This document shows, piece after piece, positions 12,113 through 26,400 of a DNA stretch of 64,000 nt. Position 1 is the first letter of the stretch. Each line of letters opens with the position of its first letter. The notes beneath the pieces are model-generated. The model saw only the letters and a list, made by a program, of their open reading frames with translations. It was not told where the DNA came from and did no database searches. The position numbers and the translations under genes are program-made. The stretch comes from Fasciolopsis buskii (lineage: Eukaryota; Platyhelminthes; Trematoda; Plagiorchiida; Fasciolidae): assembly GCA_008360955.1 (NCBI GenBank), contig LUCM01004935.1, positions 1-64,000 of the forward strand, in the 5' to 3' direction.

Positions 12113-15100
12113 CTACAAAAAAGGAGGAAACCGGATGTCTGGGTTTGGATCATCTTGAGACAACTAATTATAAATTCAAAGGCCCCTTAAAATATAAATG
12201 TCAGTAAGTAAGACAGAGTTATATATGGCTTGAATTTTGGTATTTTGACCGGTCCCGATTTATTACATCGAAAAATTCACATTCAGCCACAAGAATTGAC
12301 TGGAACATATTTACCCACTTGCTAAGAAACACTTTCTGATGTAACCGTAACAACTCACCATGACAAAGCTGTAACCATTCCACAATTCCGACCAGCCATT
12401 TGGACAGTAAACGTCATGCAGCTGGTTTCCTTGAGCATGGAATGCATATGGCTGCGTGGGCGCTTCACAGATCACACATCGAGCCACCCGTCTACGAACT
12501 TCAACAACGTCTAACGGCATCATCGGAAGTGGTTCCGTGGTAGCCAGCCAGTATGAACGATCAGCACGTACACCAAGTTGACAAGTTCCATCTCGAAGAC
12601 ATTGGAAGAATGGCATGATACTGAACATGCTTATGCACGAGCTATGTGAACCTGTTACCCAAGAAACAGAGAAACGGAGAGAGACGAAACAAGTTTCGTA
12701 ACTGTCTGACACCCATACATGCCACATATCACGATGGGATTGGCATAATTAAAGTGACCGAAAGAACTAAAGCTATCATGACGACAAATACTACATTTGA
12801 AATAAACAACAACATGTGACTCGGGTTGAAGCACAGAAAAAAGGGTACCGTAAAACTACACTAATTGAATGGTCGGACAAATTTTAGCAGGCTTTCTTCC
12901 TACGTGCTTCAAACTCTTCATGAACTGTAAGCCAGTCAGGCCTGCGTGTCTGTTACCACTGCCACAATGTAACCACACACGTCCCGCATGTCTAACACCG
13001 CTGTATTTATTTAAAATCATTTCAACGATATTTACATTCACAAGTGAAGGAGTCTTTCGATATACAAGGCAGAAAATAACTACATATTGGTCAGAAAATT
13101 AGAGGATCTTACAGAGTAAAACGGTAAACATAACTGACAAATTGGATCGACTTACCAAGATCCATGGTGACCAGTTCGCCGTTGCCATTGGCCATGACAA
13201 AGCTGTAACCTTCACCTATCTTGTTTGATCCCAGAGGACAAGTGAGCTCAGCATCAGGATTTTGGAAATGCCTTGTAAACAGATAGGTTGATAGTAAAGC
13301 TTGTCCAGGCGGCCCACTAGGTCCCATTGGGCCTGTTGGGCCTCGATCTCCAGGCCTTCCACGAGGACCCACATCTCCCGGAGGACCGCGTAAACCTGGT
13401 TCACCTTTTGCTCCTGGCATTCCAGGCTCACGGCCTTGTGGACCTGGCAAGCCCATTTCACCTTTGGGCCCTTTTGGTCCCCTACCAGCCGGCAAACCTG
13501 GACCACCTTTTGGTCCTGGAAAACCTTTCTCACCTTTGTCACCCTTTGTGCCAGGCAGTCCAGTAGAGTCATCTCCTGGAGGACCCGGTCGACCCATTAT
13601 TCCGCGATCTCCAGGCAAACCACGATCACCCGTTGGGCCGGGAGGTCCAACCCAGCCCACATTGCCTTTATCTCCAGGTAGACCAGATAATCCGGGTTCA
13701 CCTATTTCTCCAGGGTAACCGATTTCTCCCACCGACCCAGGATCTCCTTGTGGTCCCATTGGTCCTGGATCACCTGCCATACCGAGGTCACCTTTCTCAC
13801 CAGGTGCGCCGGGGCGACCACGTTCACCTTTGGCTCCCGGGTGTGCTTGCTCGCCTGGATCACCAACATCTCCAGGTTGACCCTTCTCACCTAGGCAAAG
13901 TGAAATCAATGGTGTATCCTTTGTTTCCTTTATTAGAAAACCGACGGGCAAGCTAGCTTTTGCGAATTGTAATCGGGTGAGTATGCTGGAATTATGATAA
14001 CTGATAGACACAATATGCACCAACTAGAAACCAATCAAAAGGCTCACACGGGGAATTATTTGTTAGTTCTACCTACAAAACAGAGATATGAAATTACGGA
14101 GTCTATGAGCTACTCTCGTGTCATTATAGTAATGTAAATAATTCACAGGTACATAACTTTTGAACCACGCTTATTTTCGACTTCGCGTTACAAATTCCAG
14201 GCGATCATTTCCAGGTCAGAGTAAACGTACCAGGCAAACCGCGCAATCCAATATCACCAGGTTCTCCTCGGGCTCCAGGGCGACCGCGTCCTGGGGGTCC
14301 GGGTTGTCCAGTTTTTCCTGGCTTTCCGGGTATACCTGGAATTGGGTTATCGTCAAGTATTGGATTAAAAGCAATTACCCTAAAGTCACATTGCAAAGAC
14401 CATGCAAAATTTGTATCACCTCTAATCGGTTCGGATAAAATTTTCCAGGCTTTGTGATTAATATAAGGTAGTGGGAGCCAACAAAGGTTATCTTATTACC
14501 AGTACTATTCTCTTATATCATAGACCTGCCTGGACTCGTCGAACGTCACGCGGTAATTTCAATTAGTCTTACTACGATCGTGGGTCAGTGATACGACGGG
14601 AACGTATGAATATAAGCGGTTTTCGTGTACCAGAAGAGTTTAAATTACTTGATGCTTTTGCGTAATGCAAAGTTCAAACGCTCAATAACTAACCGATCCA
14701 GAATGTGATACACCGAGGATTATTCCATCTTTTCTAATCCATAATCCAACTGGTATGTGGAACACAGAAATTCATTTGTTTGATCTGAACCTGAAGTTTC
14801 GACCATTTTCTCCAATCTGATCAAAGCAAATCCTTGCATTTCGCATTTGATTAATATTGCTTTTAGGCTGAAAAGTGTCTGTTGATGGTCAGACCACCAC
14901 TTTCGCCGTAGCTTTGAATATGAATGGCTTGAACATCCTGCGGGTCAAGTCACCTGGCCGCCTGAAATTGGTTGCCATCCTTCATGAAAAACAATCACGT
15001 ACACTATTACATGACTAACAGACAAACTAGAAAGCTATTAGATGCACACAACGGGATGCGAGTGAACAGATTCGATTTTCTAAGCTTTTTGGTACTATGA

Positions 15101-17074
15101 ATGAACGATGCAAAACATTCTAGAACACAAACACACATAGTTAAAAAAACACCGACCGGCGGTATTAATGCACCGGAAGCGTGTTTTTATCCTGTTCAAT
15201 AATTAGGTTTTCTGACAAGGTTTGTAGGACAGTCGTTCTATTGATTCCCCATGCAGCATTGGTGCTCGGTTACACATTGGAAATCCCAGACGTGCAGCAC
15301 ACCTGCTTTATCTTAGATGAGAATAATCAGTTCATATTCAATTTCAGTGAACTGAGACATGAATCCAGGATGGCCGTGAATACAATATCATAGCGACCAA
15401 ACCACCCGGACTTGAGCACGAGGTTCCTTTTTGAAATCAACACTGCATAGAACTCATACGACCAGAGCACACTAAAAATAGAAGCTTCCAAGTAAAAAAT
15501 ACTTTAGTTAAGATATTTTGAAGAAGGAAGTGTTTATAAGCGTAATTGACTGGACGGTAGCCACGAGCAATGGTACAATAGTCTTTCAAATGTTTTGATG
15601 ACTGGAGCAAGTGAAATATGCTCACCTGGTAAACCCTTCTCACCGGCAGGCCCTGGTGGGCCCTGTGGCCCAGGATCTCCAGCGGGGCTTGTTGGAGCTG
15701 GTAGACATTGTCCGGGAGCACCGGAAAAACCTTTAACACCCATCACACCATCGATACCAACATCACCGGGCGGGCCTGGGTCACCTGCATCACCCTTCTC
15801 GCCATTGGGCCCGGGGAAACCTTCCGGTCCAGATGGTCCGATATCACCTTTTTCACCAGGAAGACCTGGCTGTCCCGCTTCTCCCATGCGACCGGGCATA
15901 CCGGCTACGCCTTTTGGTCCCATGTCACCTGTTTGTAGAGCAAAGAACGTTGCGGATGTTTCGTCATCAGCAAGACGAGAGTGAAAATGCACAATTCTCC
16001 ATTTATTAAAAACTTATTTATTGGGTGAAATCAGTAGTTGAGGGCGGAAGTCATTTACATGTTTTTATTTTAATTGCAGCAGAAGTTTAAGTGTTAATTT
16101 TTTTCTCACTGGGTGAAGGAAATGGAATATGGGGCAGGATTTTCACCTGTATTGGGTATATGTCTATAAAAGGATATCCGGAAAAACCACCTTTTAGATC
16201 CCTAATAGGTCATAACAGTATCATCCCGCACGGACATAGCTCTATGTCATGTGATGATTTCTTTTCACAATCAACGGCGAAACACGTACCCGGTATACCA
16301 CGATTCCCTTTGGGGCCTGGAATACCCGATGCACCGCGGTCTCCATTATCACCGGGTTCTCCATCTCGACCAACCAGTGAGGGTCCAGGTTCACCTCGAG
16401 ATCCTTTGACTCCACGAGCACCCTTCTCACCGGGGAAACCTTTAGGTCCGGCAGAACCTGGGCGACCGTCCAATCCGGGTTTTCCCGGACGTCCGCGGGC
16501 ACCAGGTTGACCGGGTTCGCCTTGTAACCCCTGGAAAACAAGCAGTGATATTCTTATTATTATCGTTATATTCCGTGGCTGACGGGAATAGAAAAATAAC
16601 AGAATTTGATACAAGACTCCTTCAGAGAGTTAAATTATTTAGAGTCGTGCACAGATAATCCAGTGAAACAGTTTCTAGGACTAGCTCCAGGCAACTCCGA
16701 GAAAAGTTCCCTCATAACTTTTGAAAGTCGAAGTTCGTTCCGTCTAGTCCACCACGTACTGTTGTTGAACTGGGTCAGCAAAATGCCTCTTCTGTGAAGG
16801 TTTCCACCACTGCTCTACAGCACAGATAGATCTACTGTGATTTCGTCATCCATTAACTCGTTAACATTATACATTAATTTTCCTATTTATCTATTTGTTT
16901 ACAGATCAGCCTTTTTCAGACAGCTATAATATCCACTTGTGATGGTTCATGGTAAACTCATTTATTTCGGCATTAAATAACGGTCAACCTTCTTTTTCGT
17001 GCATTTGACTACATGTGAAATCTGTGCGATCATTGCCTGAACTCTGGCTAATCTACATGCTTATTCGCAACGTG

Positions 17075-17110
<36 letters not shown>

Positions 17111-20100
17111 ACAGTTACTTGGGAAAACTTTTTTCACTTGCTTCTTTTGTTTGTTATCTGACAGAAAAGCAACAGAGCTTTAAGCTTTTAAAGGCCGCCA
17201 AACAGATAACTGGCCAGAGACAACGGGATTCGATTCCATGAACTTAAGGTATAAAGTTCATTGTGTCGGTAAGAAAATCGGTTTACTAGCTGTGGATATT
17301 TGAATAAGGTATATTTTATCCCCAAAATGTCGGATTTTCAAATCCAAGCCTAGCTGGATGGCAATTCATCATCTCCCGGTTCTCTGCCAAATCTGAACTA
17401 TTGATAACTTATATGGTTCTATATTATCCCAATTTTCAGACCCATGAGTGTCGTTTTCCCAGTATAGCGATTCATAATGTTTAAACGGAACACCCGTTAC
17501 GTTGCACACATTTGTCGAGAATGCAATAAAAAGTTGAACAGCCAATGAAGAAATATAATTACCTTAGGGCCAATCATTCCTGGAGTTCCAGGTTCGCCTC
17601 TAGGGCCAGTCTGACCGGGCTCTCCGGGTAGACCAGGGAACCCTTTATCTCCCACATCACCTGGTTCTCCAACTTCACCGGGGATTGCATCCGCGATCAG
17701 TCCTGGCTCGCCTTTTTCGCCTCTCATACCAGGTCGTCCGGTTGTACCCTTCTCTCCAGGTTCGCCGGGCATGCCTACATCTCCTATTTCCCCTTTCTCA
17801 CCGACTGAAGTCAGACCCGGCCTGCCCATCTCACCTTTCTCACCAGGAAGACCGTCTACTCCCGGATCCCCTGGAAAGGTAGAACGGGTGAGCAAAAACC
17901 AAGCAATGAGAGATGGATGCCAATATCGTTTTCTTACATTTTCGCTAGCCACTGTTTATAATGTCTTGAGCTCTTATTATAGTCAGTGGAAAAGTATCGA
18001 ATGCATGGTACGTGAGTCATAAGTCTTACGCGAAAAGTCTGAACGGGTACGAACACAACTTTTGTGCGGTTAACATCCGATAGGGCATCAGAACCTACCA
18101 ATTATGCTGCTAACCTTACAAAGTTTGTTTACTGCTCGTGATAGAGTAAGAATACCCTATTACAAAACATTAAATTTGATTAATCAATTTTAAAAATACA
18201 CATGGAATATTTCGCAGGGGAGTGGGATGAACAGACAATATTACGCGATTAGAGTTTACTTGATTTTCTCAGACGTAAGTGTCAAAAATAGTATTCGCAA
18301 TGGGAAGGCCAATCAATTAGCTGATTGGCCGACTGGCTAAGTTAACTGATTAGTTAACAACGTGAATAATCATTCAAATATTTAATTGTTAACTTTAGTT
18401 AAAATAAGTGCATTAATTCAGTCCATAATGAGTGAAATATTCTTCAGCTGAAGATGGAATTTCTAAGCAGCTTCATCTCAGCGCTCGAAAATTACCTGGT
18501 TCTCCTTGAAGACCTTTTGGCCCAGGGATGCCTTCAAAACCTTTGGGACCAGCCACTCCGGGCCGGCCTCTCGGCCCTGGGTCACCAACCTCACCATTTA
18601 CTCCAGGCAAGCCACTCGGTCCCGGCTCTCCTTTTGCACCTGTAAAATACCGCAAAGTAACAAATTGTGACTATAAATCAAATAATTGTATTCACATTAT
18701 GAATTAAATTTACGAATCAAGATTGGAGTCATAATCACTTCAGTTAGTCATTTTCATTATTGTTCACCTGGAATCCCGATTTCTCCTGCAGGTCCCCGTT
18801 CACCTTTGACTCCCTTCAGACCCATTTCACCTTTGCGTCCATCTGGACCACGTGGTCCCGGAAGGCCAATACTTCCTTTCTCGGCTGGACCAAGACATTG
18901 TCCTTGAACTCCCTTCTCTCCTGGTCTACCAGATAGGCCTTGAAAGAAAGATCAAAAGTAGAGTGCATAGTAGTTTTAAGGGATATGCTTGAATATCTCT
19001 TAAAAATACTCATCATACGATGCATGTATGAGTGCACATTCAAAATTGTGCAGAGATTAAACTGATCAGTGGCTCTTTTTTGCAAGTCCAATAATCGGTC
19101 CACCTGATGCATTGAGCTTATTTTGTTCACCCTTGGACCTCACGAATAGAAAACCTACCCGGCTCTCCCGGTTCTCCTGAATCTCCTTTGATCCCCTTAA
19201 TTCCACTGCCACCACTTGGTCCCGGTTCACCCTCGAAACCTTTTGGTCCAGTGTCCCCACGTTCACCAGGCTGTCCCGGTATTCCATCAGGCCCTGGAAA
19301 GAATTAAAAGGAAAGCAACTTCAATGTCAGCGCTCTTAGTAAGGAAAAATTATAGTGATTACACATGCCAGAGTTTTGTGATATCAAAAGTATCATTCCC
19401 TTCAAATATTTAGTTTTCTGCTTTAGAATATACGTCAAAACCCGCATGGCCTCTCGTGAGTCTAGTTGGCAGCTGTGTATAGAATACCATCGAAAAGCTG
19501 AATTACTGATTCCATTCAAATTATTTCATGGTTATTTACATATTCATCACTAATTCGTTTTCGACGTTTTGATTAATACCAATGATAATCACAATACCTA
19601 TTGCTATTATTACTCAGTGACTCGGAGTTTTATTTAACTCATGCTAAAACAGGAGTACTATCCGTTTCACCTCCTCCCTGTCAGGTGATTGCTTATAGCA
19701 ATTGCACATAGTTTCGATGATCTCGACGGTAAACAGTCATCCCTGGCTTTTGCGTGAATGTTTCACTATCCACACTTTTGTCCACTTGTCAAGTTTCACC
19801 AAATATGTAAAATTCATCCAACCTACCCGGATCTCCTGGAACTCCTGTTAGACCCGGTTCTCCTCTCTCTCCTTTGGGTCCGGCAAACCCAGGTCGGCCG
19901 GGCATACCACGGTCACCTTTCTCACCTGTCCCAGGCAATCCAGCGGGACCTTTCTCGCCCTTAGGACCTAAAAACGTGAATATAATAAAGGAAAAATAAG
20001 TTCCTGGAAAAACTGAATTGTCAATTAAGCAGTATGTTCTCTGTGAGACAAAACACATGGTTCATCCGTGCATTCTTCTTACCCGTCGATTTGGTTTGGT

Positions 20101-20393
20101 GTGCGCATCAACTTTGTTTGCCACTGAATGACTTATTTACCATCTATTGAGTGAATGAGGTAACTAATCAACCACTGGCTAATTAATCAATAAAACGAAT
20201 CAGTAGCAGATCAACGATTACCCTATTTGTTAATCTAACCATATTATTAATTAGATAACTGACTGCTTCAACTACTTACCTCACTCACTCATTTACGTAT
20301 CAAGTCACTCACCCAGTCACTTCGCCGCCCACTTATTTATCTATCGGCCTACTAACCTGCTCACTCGTTTATTTACTTACTTACCTACCTACC

Positions 20394-20429
<36 letters not shown>

Positions 20430-23400
20430 CAACAGCACAAATTAGCGTACCAGCTAACTAGTAGATTAACAAAGTACCCTATTAGGTACATTAGTAGAAC
20501 AGAACCACCTGAGGGGGTTGTTACTTTTCCATGTATTTTTGTATATGCGTTGTATTCAACTAACAATATTTCCGTACTTTCTAACGGAATCTGCAAAATT
20601 ATTCTTATTATCAAACCCAAGGACGAAACACGTGCCATCACTTGCCATGGTGAGTTTATAGTAGCTTAATAATATCAAAACAAACTATAATCAATCGGAT
20701 GTATTTAACCATACACATTATTAAACATTATACTCTTGAACAACCGAATTCGGTATTTGAACCCCAAACCTTACAATCCGTATTTTCTTGGGGATACATT
20801 CTCCGTATCCCAAAGGCCTATCAGCCCAAATTCTTCAGTCGGCAGAACACCATGATTTTATTTTAACCAGGTCCTCAAGCAGTCGCTACCCTCAAATCGC
20901 TTTCTTCCTCTCAGTCAGAGTTGTTTGAAAATGGTTTTTGTGATCAGCCGCTTTTGGTAATACATTAAACCATACAGAGGGATATAGAATGTGATTGCGT
21001 AGCGATCAGTCAGCGCTTGTTCTGAGTGGGAAAAATCCTTTCACACTCTCTCATTTTTACGACAGTGGTTATGTTTTCGAGGACTGCTAGGCTCAATCCG
21101 TTGTTCATACAGTTGTCGATGCAAGCATTAAACGACCATATTCTCACCTTGCAACTATTTTATTTTTGTTCATCTTTTGTTACTTCCCTTATAATTGAAA
21201 TTGGAAATGTGGTCAGTTTTCTCTGGAAGGGTGTCTCGGCTAAGTGACTGCTGCTAAGTAGATATGTTGACTGGGAACCGGCTTTTCGATTATTCGACCT
21301 GGCGACTTTCAGTTTGAAAAGTCGGCGTGCAGAAGGCTTTATAACCGTCGATTACGACGTAGAGCATTGAGAATTATTAACTGAAAATTTATTTGGTGCT
21401 GTTCGAGTTATGAGCCCACTTGGGTAGAAACGTTTTGGGATTTTATGGGTTTTAGCGGTTTCTTCATCTCTAATGAAAGCGATGTTGACCAAACGACGTA
21501 AGGAGTGTATCGAAAAATCGATGCGCCATGTATTGGTTTTTTATTGTGAATGATATAATATTAATAACACAGCGTTGTTGGTAGATGTAATGCGCCAACG
21601 TTTCGACTACCGTGGGTAGTCTTTCTCAAGGCAAGTTTTACAATCAAAATTGATTGTAAAACTTGCCTTGAGAAAGACTACCCACGGTAGTCGAAACGTT
21701 GGCGCATTACATCTACCAACAACGCTGTGTTATTAATATTATATCATTCACAATAAAAAAAAGCGATGTTGAACTCTGGAAACTGGGAAAGTGAACCTCA
21801 ACCGTTTGGCAGTGATTGTATCCACGTTTCTGCTAGTTATAAGTAGAAATTTAGCAATATACCACACTCACCGACAGTAAGTATTCAACAGGGCGTTTTT
21901 TGACTAAAACGTGTGAGATAGCGAAAGCTGTTTTTGGAACTTACCGATTGCACCACGATCACCCGCTGGACCTGGACCACCCCGCTCGCCTTTCGGACCG
22001 ATTGGGCCCGGCAATCCCGGATCGCCGCTGTCCCCGCGTTCGCCAGGTTCACCTGAACAGAAAACAAGTTTCATCAACAGTGACTGGGGCAAACTGGATG
22101 CCTCCAAGAGAAAAAACTAATGTCTTCAAGCATTAATTACTAGGGCACTGGCTTACCAGTGGGATCCGTTTCCTGCGCCGTTTCATCATCATCGTTCAGC
22201 GTTAAATAGCAAGGCAAGCCTCATGGGCCGCTGCCGTTTCGCCAGGGTTACAATTTTCTATGAAAAAAGTGAATATCCAAGGCGAACAGGGAGTGGATCT
22301 ACACAGGCGGGAAAAATATAAGAATGCTGCTGTAGCCAACACACGGAACACTCTAACTGTACAGACGCACGTTTCTAATCATTTCGATCTGACGGAAAAT
22401 GGCAACACAATTTGCCACTGTTCACGGCTCGCTGACATACCCTTCAGTGTCTTCAGCCAGCTAGTTGACGGACCCCAACACGAGACACCTACTTCACCTA
22501 AGTTCGCTGTGCTTTTTCTCATTCCACGTTGCCACGTCATCTGCTGACATCCACATGGTTTCTTCCACTCCGTGGGAGGAAAGCAAAATAGGGCACGATG
22601 TGGTAGACGAGTGTTTGCCATACGCAGCACGTGACCCAACCATCGTGGTCTACTAAGCTTTACACCCTAATATAAGGTGTTCTCATAACCGGCACCTAAT
22701 AAGAGATTCTCAACCTCCACATCACTCACCTGGTCATTCCATGCAATTCTGGCGACACCACGTAGACAGTGGTGATCGAAGACCTCTAACCATAATCCAT
22801 GTCTCGCAACCGTACAACAGAGCTAGGCGCACTGCGGCACAGTAAACACGACCTTTCAACTTCAGTGAAATATCAAGTGCTTCATTCCGGCGTACGACGC
22901 TCGACCCTGCATACACCCGTGTTTACCTCTATCGTCATGTTGCCGTCGTTCGACAGGCAGCTACCGATTTAAGTGGAACAGTTCACGTTCGTTAGTTCGT
23001 CGCCATCCAGTATGAAGTACGCTACTACTGTCGTTCAGTGTTGTAAGAGCACTTTACATTTTGAAAGTGCAAAGCATATGCCGAAGCCAACGCAGACCTC
23101 GAGAGTCTGACTAGTTCGCCATAAAACTCATCTTTCTGCATGTCAGTGCCGCTGCTGTTGAAGCATATGGTGAGATGACGATTACGTTGCGCTTACAAAA
23201 ACTATCCTTCCTAGAGCCTACTGATCCCTGCAGACTCATGGAGCACAAGGGATTATTAACCGGGATCCAGTCTAAAACTAATGTTTCAGCCTTCTCACTT
23301 ACGATTATTCATACACCGCTTTGACCCACAGTTTTACCTGCTCCGTATCCTGAAGTGTGTAGGAAATATCTTGACGAGGCACAGTTATTTGAACTGCGAT

Positions 23401-26400
23401 ACTCGAATCCTGAATTCGTGCTTCACTGACGCAACAGACATCAGTCCAAAGTGGATCCTTTGTCAGAGCTAAATATGCCTATTGGCCAGCTTGCATGAGA
23501 GTGCGCACACTGAAGGAGCCGTGATTCAGACTTTGATGAGACTTGAGAAAATACGAGCCAGTAGATTGAAAACCACTTATTACAACTCATGACAATGAGA
23601 ATTTGGGAATATCGGGCATGTTCTTAGTGTGAACACCATGGGTAGGCAGGAAGGGAAAACAGATTTGGTTTGCGACAGAAGAAGCAGGTTGAATAGAAAG
23701 AGAAACTCTGATTAGTAGTATGCATGTCACTGCCAGTCCCGCTCAATGCAATAGACAGCGCCGTCCTGAGTGACCTGCTTGACGACCTGTTCAGTAAGGA
23801 ATTATTTTCACACCTGTAACTCATAGGGATTGGTGAATGAATATTTCTAAGGGGTCCATACGCTAAGCAGAAGAACGGCTAGAGTTCTCAACTAAAGCCT
23901 TTGGCTTGATTCCTTCTTCTTAGTGCGGTGCCAGCTGAGATCAACCCCCAACCTCGAGGACCAGGAGACTACTTCGATCGGCTTCTACTCGTTGAACTTC
24001 TATACTTGATTGGATCTTCGGGTTGAAATAAGCTGTCCTGTATAGGTCGTTGTGTCATGGAGGCACGCAAGGCGTCTCATTGTGGCAGTTGGTTTATTCT
24101 GTTTTAGTTCACTGATAAAAGGAAACCGAAGTGATGCTGTGGGCGCATTGGGTTTGTTTCTTTGCAATGTCTAGTGAGCAGAGAAACGCAGCAGACGATA
24201 TGATGGATTGCAATTCGATTAATTTAAGTGGAAGATCACGACCTAGAAACACAAGCGGCAAAACGGTTGAAAATCACTCAGTCGGATTGAATTAGTATTT
24301 ACCAGCTATAAGTAATATGGCAGTTGCCAGATTTCTGACATGGTCTGAGTGATTATTTCTAATTGTCTAAAAGCGAACTCCTCGAAACTTGGAGCGCTAT
24401 ACCATCTCAGGTCATAGGGTCAGCAATCCTTATGGCTACCTGAGCGAGCAGTAGAGGATGCGCATAACGTTGACTCGTGTGTATCACAGAAGGTCATCCA
24501 AAGTATACGACGTACGACCGGATAACGGATGAATCATAAAACTATAATAAAACTTCGAATTGCCTTGCTTCAACAGAGGCTTGGAATATCAAATTCATTC
24601 GATTCATCAAGCAAACATTAATCATTGGGTAAAAGCCAAATCCCCAGGAAGAACACGTTTGTGGATAGCAGAACAAACCAGCCCGGTGTGCTTCACAAAC
24701 TCTTGAAATGTCACTTTTTGTTCAGCAAAACGTTCAGATAGAAAAAGCTGAAAAGTGTGAGAGTGGCGTAAATGCTTTTAACTTATAGGTAAACGTCTAC
24801 TATAGCACAATTAAAACTTTTGTGGAAAACCAATGTCACCTTCAGATGCACAAAGACACTGAACGGCACAATTCACACCTACCTGAGCATAACATGGTGA
24901 TCGAGTGCAAATTTTCTACTTACCCGGATAACCGACGACACCCTTCGGTCCCGGTGGTCCTGGTCGACCGGGAACGCCTTTCTCGCCGCGGATTCCATCA
25001 TCACCCGGTTTGCCCGGTGGACCTTCACCACCAGGTTTCCCCTTGTCACCTCGAGGGCCAGGCTCACCTTTCTCACCGCGATCGCCTTTTTCCACTGTGT
25101 GAATTTAAGGTGGTAGTTGCACCGAGTGAAATGTGAAAAGAGAACATTCATGACTATCCAACATGAATGATTGCGTTGAAACTAATGCGAATATTGCTGC
25201 CCAACCTGGGTGACTTGCGCAACCCGAAAAGTTTGGTTGAATGAATTGATTCTCAAAAGCCAAGCAGTTGGCAATAATTAATGGGATCACATTTCTAAGC
25301 CTATCTCCACCGAACTTGCTGATGAGCTGCTCAATCGTAAAAAGAATTAGAGAATGAACCAGCAGCGGGAAATTTAGTATGCCTAACTCAGTAAGCAACC
25401 ACACCAATTTCACAGAATGAAATTGAATTCTGTCGATCTAATTCGTCTGAATTTGAAGTGAAACCAACTCCCAAAAGGACTCGGACAGACAGGTAGTGAG
25501 ACTGACTGACTGACAGTTAGATAGACAGACAGACAGACAATGGGTAGATGAGTAAACACCTACAGAGCGATTTCTTGATCCAATACAGTTCTATGCGCAA
25601 TATATTTTTTATCAGTTTTGGACCAATCAATCAGCAAGCATGACGCTTAGTGTAGCGTCCAGTGGGCTTCGAATGTCATAGAATCAAAAAAATATCTGGT
25701 ACCTGATGGCCCATTGTGAAGTTGATTTCAAAAAATCCCGGAGGCTTGATGCAGTTCAGCTGTGGTGGCCTGGTCACCTAGAGCTTGTTATTTAAAAACC
25801 AACACTGGTCAACACCAAATTGAACTCTGACTAAGTTAGCCGTCCGTGTACTGGTGTTAGTTTTGGAATGTCTGCCGTTGGTTTGCACACTATCCACATA
25901 CGGGAAGAAGGTCTGTTAATCTCATTCGTTTCTTTACAGCAAACGCATTATTTTCTTCTGCAAATTCTATCGGGTGTTTTTTCAGTCACCCAAATGTTAT
26001 CGAACTGGAAAGCAGCCCATTGTAACTAGACTCGAACATATGGAATGATTAAGTGCTTTCCAGAAGAACTTCTATCTATTATCCTCTTATACTCACTTCC
26101 AATTATGCACTTCTAATTACCAAAACACTGATTTTGCATTAGTTAGCCATCCAAAGAGCGCAATCTATCTGCCTGGGGCATCCACGTTTATCATCTGAAT
26201 CTCTCGGGTGTAATTTTCTGTGTCATTTACGATCGAAAGAGTGATTAGCCAGAACTAGTCTTTTGATTTGGTGCCTTATAATGCAAGACTTACCTGTCAT
26301 GTTGTGACTGCGGATCACATTGACAGTACAGTTTCCGGGAATACCAGGAACACCTGGCTCTCCTGGAAGCCCGGATCGCCCAGGGGTACCTTTTTCGCCC

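Noticed and set aside
13216..13964. Several plus-strand Pro/Ser-rich open frames over collagen exons, here and at 15.6, 17.7, 50.1, 55.2 and 57.4 kb
   Set aside because: They are antisense shadows of Gly-X-Y codons; collagen repeats keep opposite frames open.
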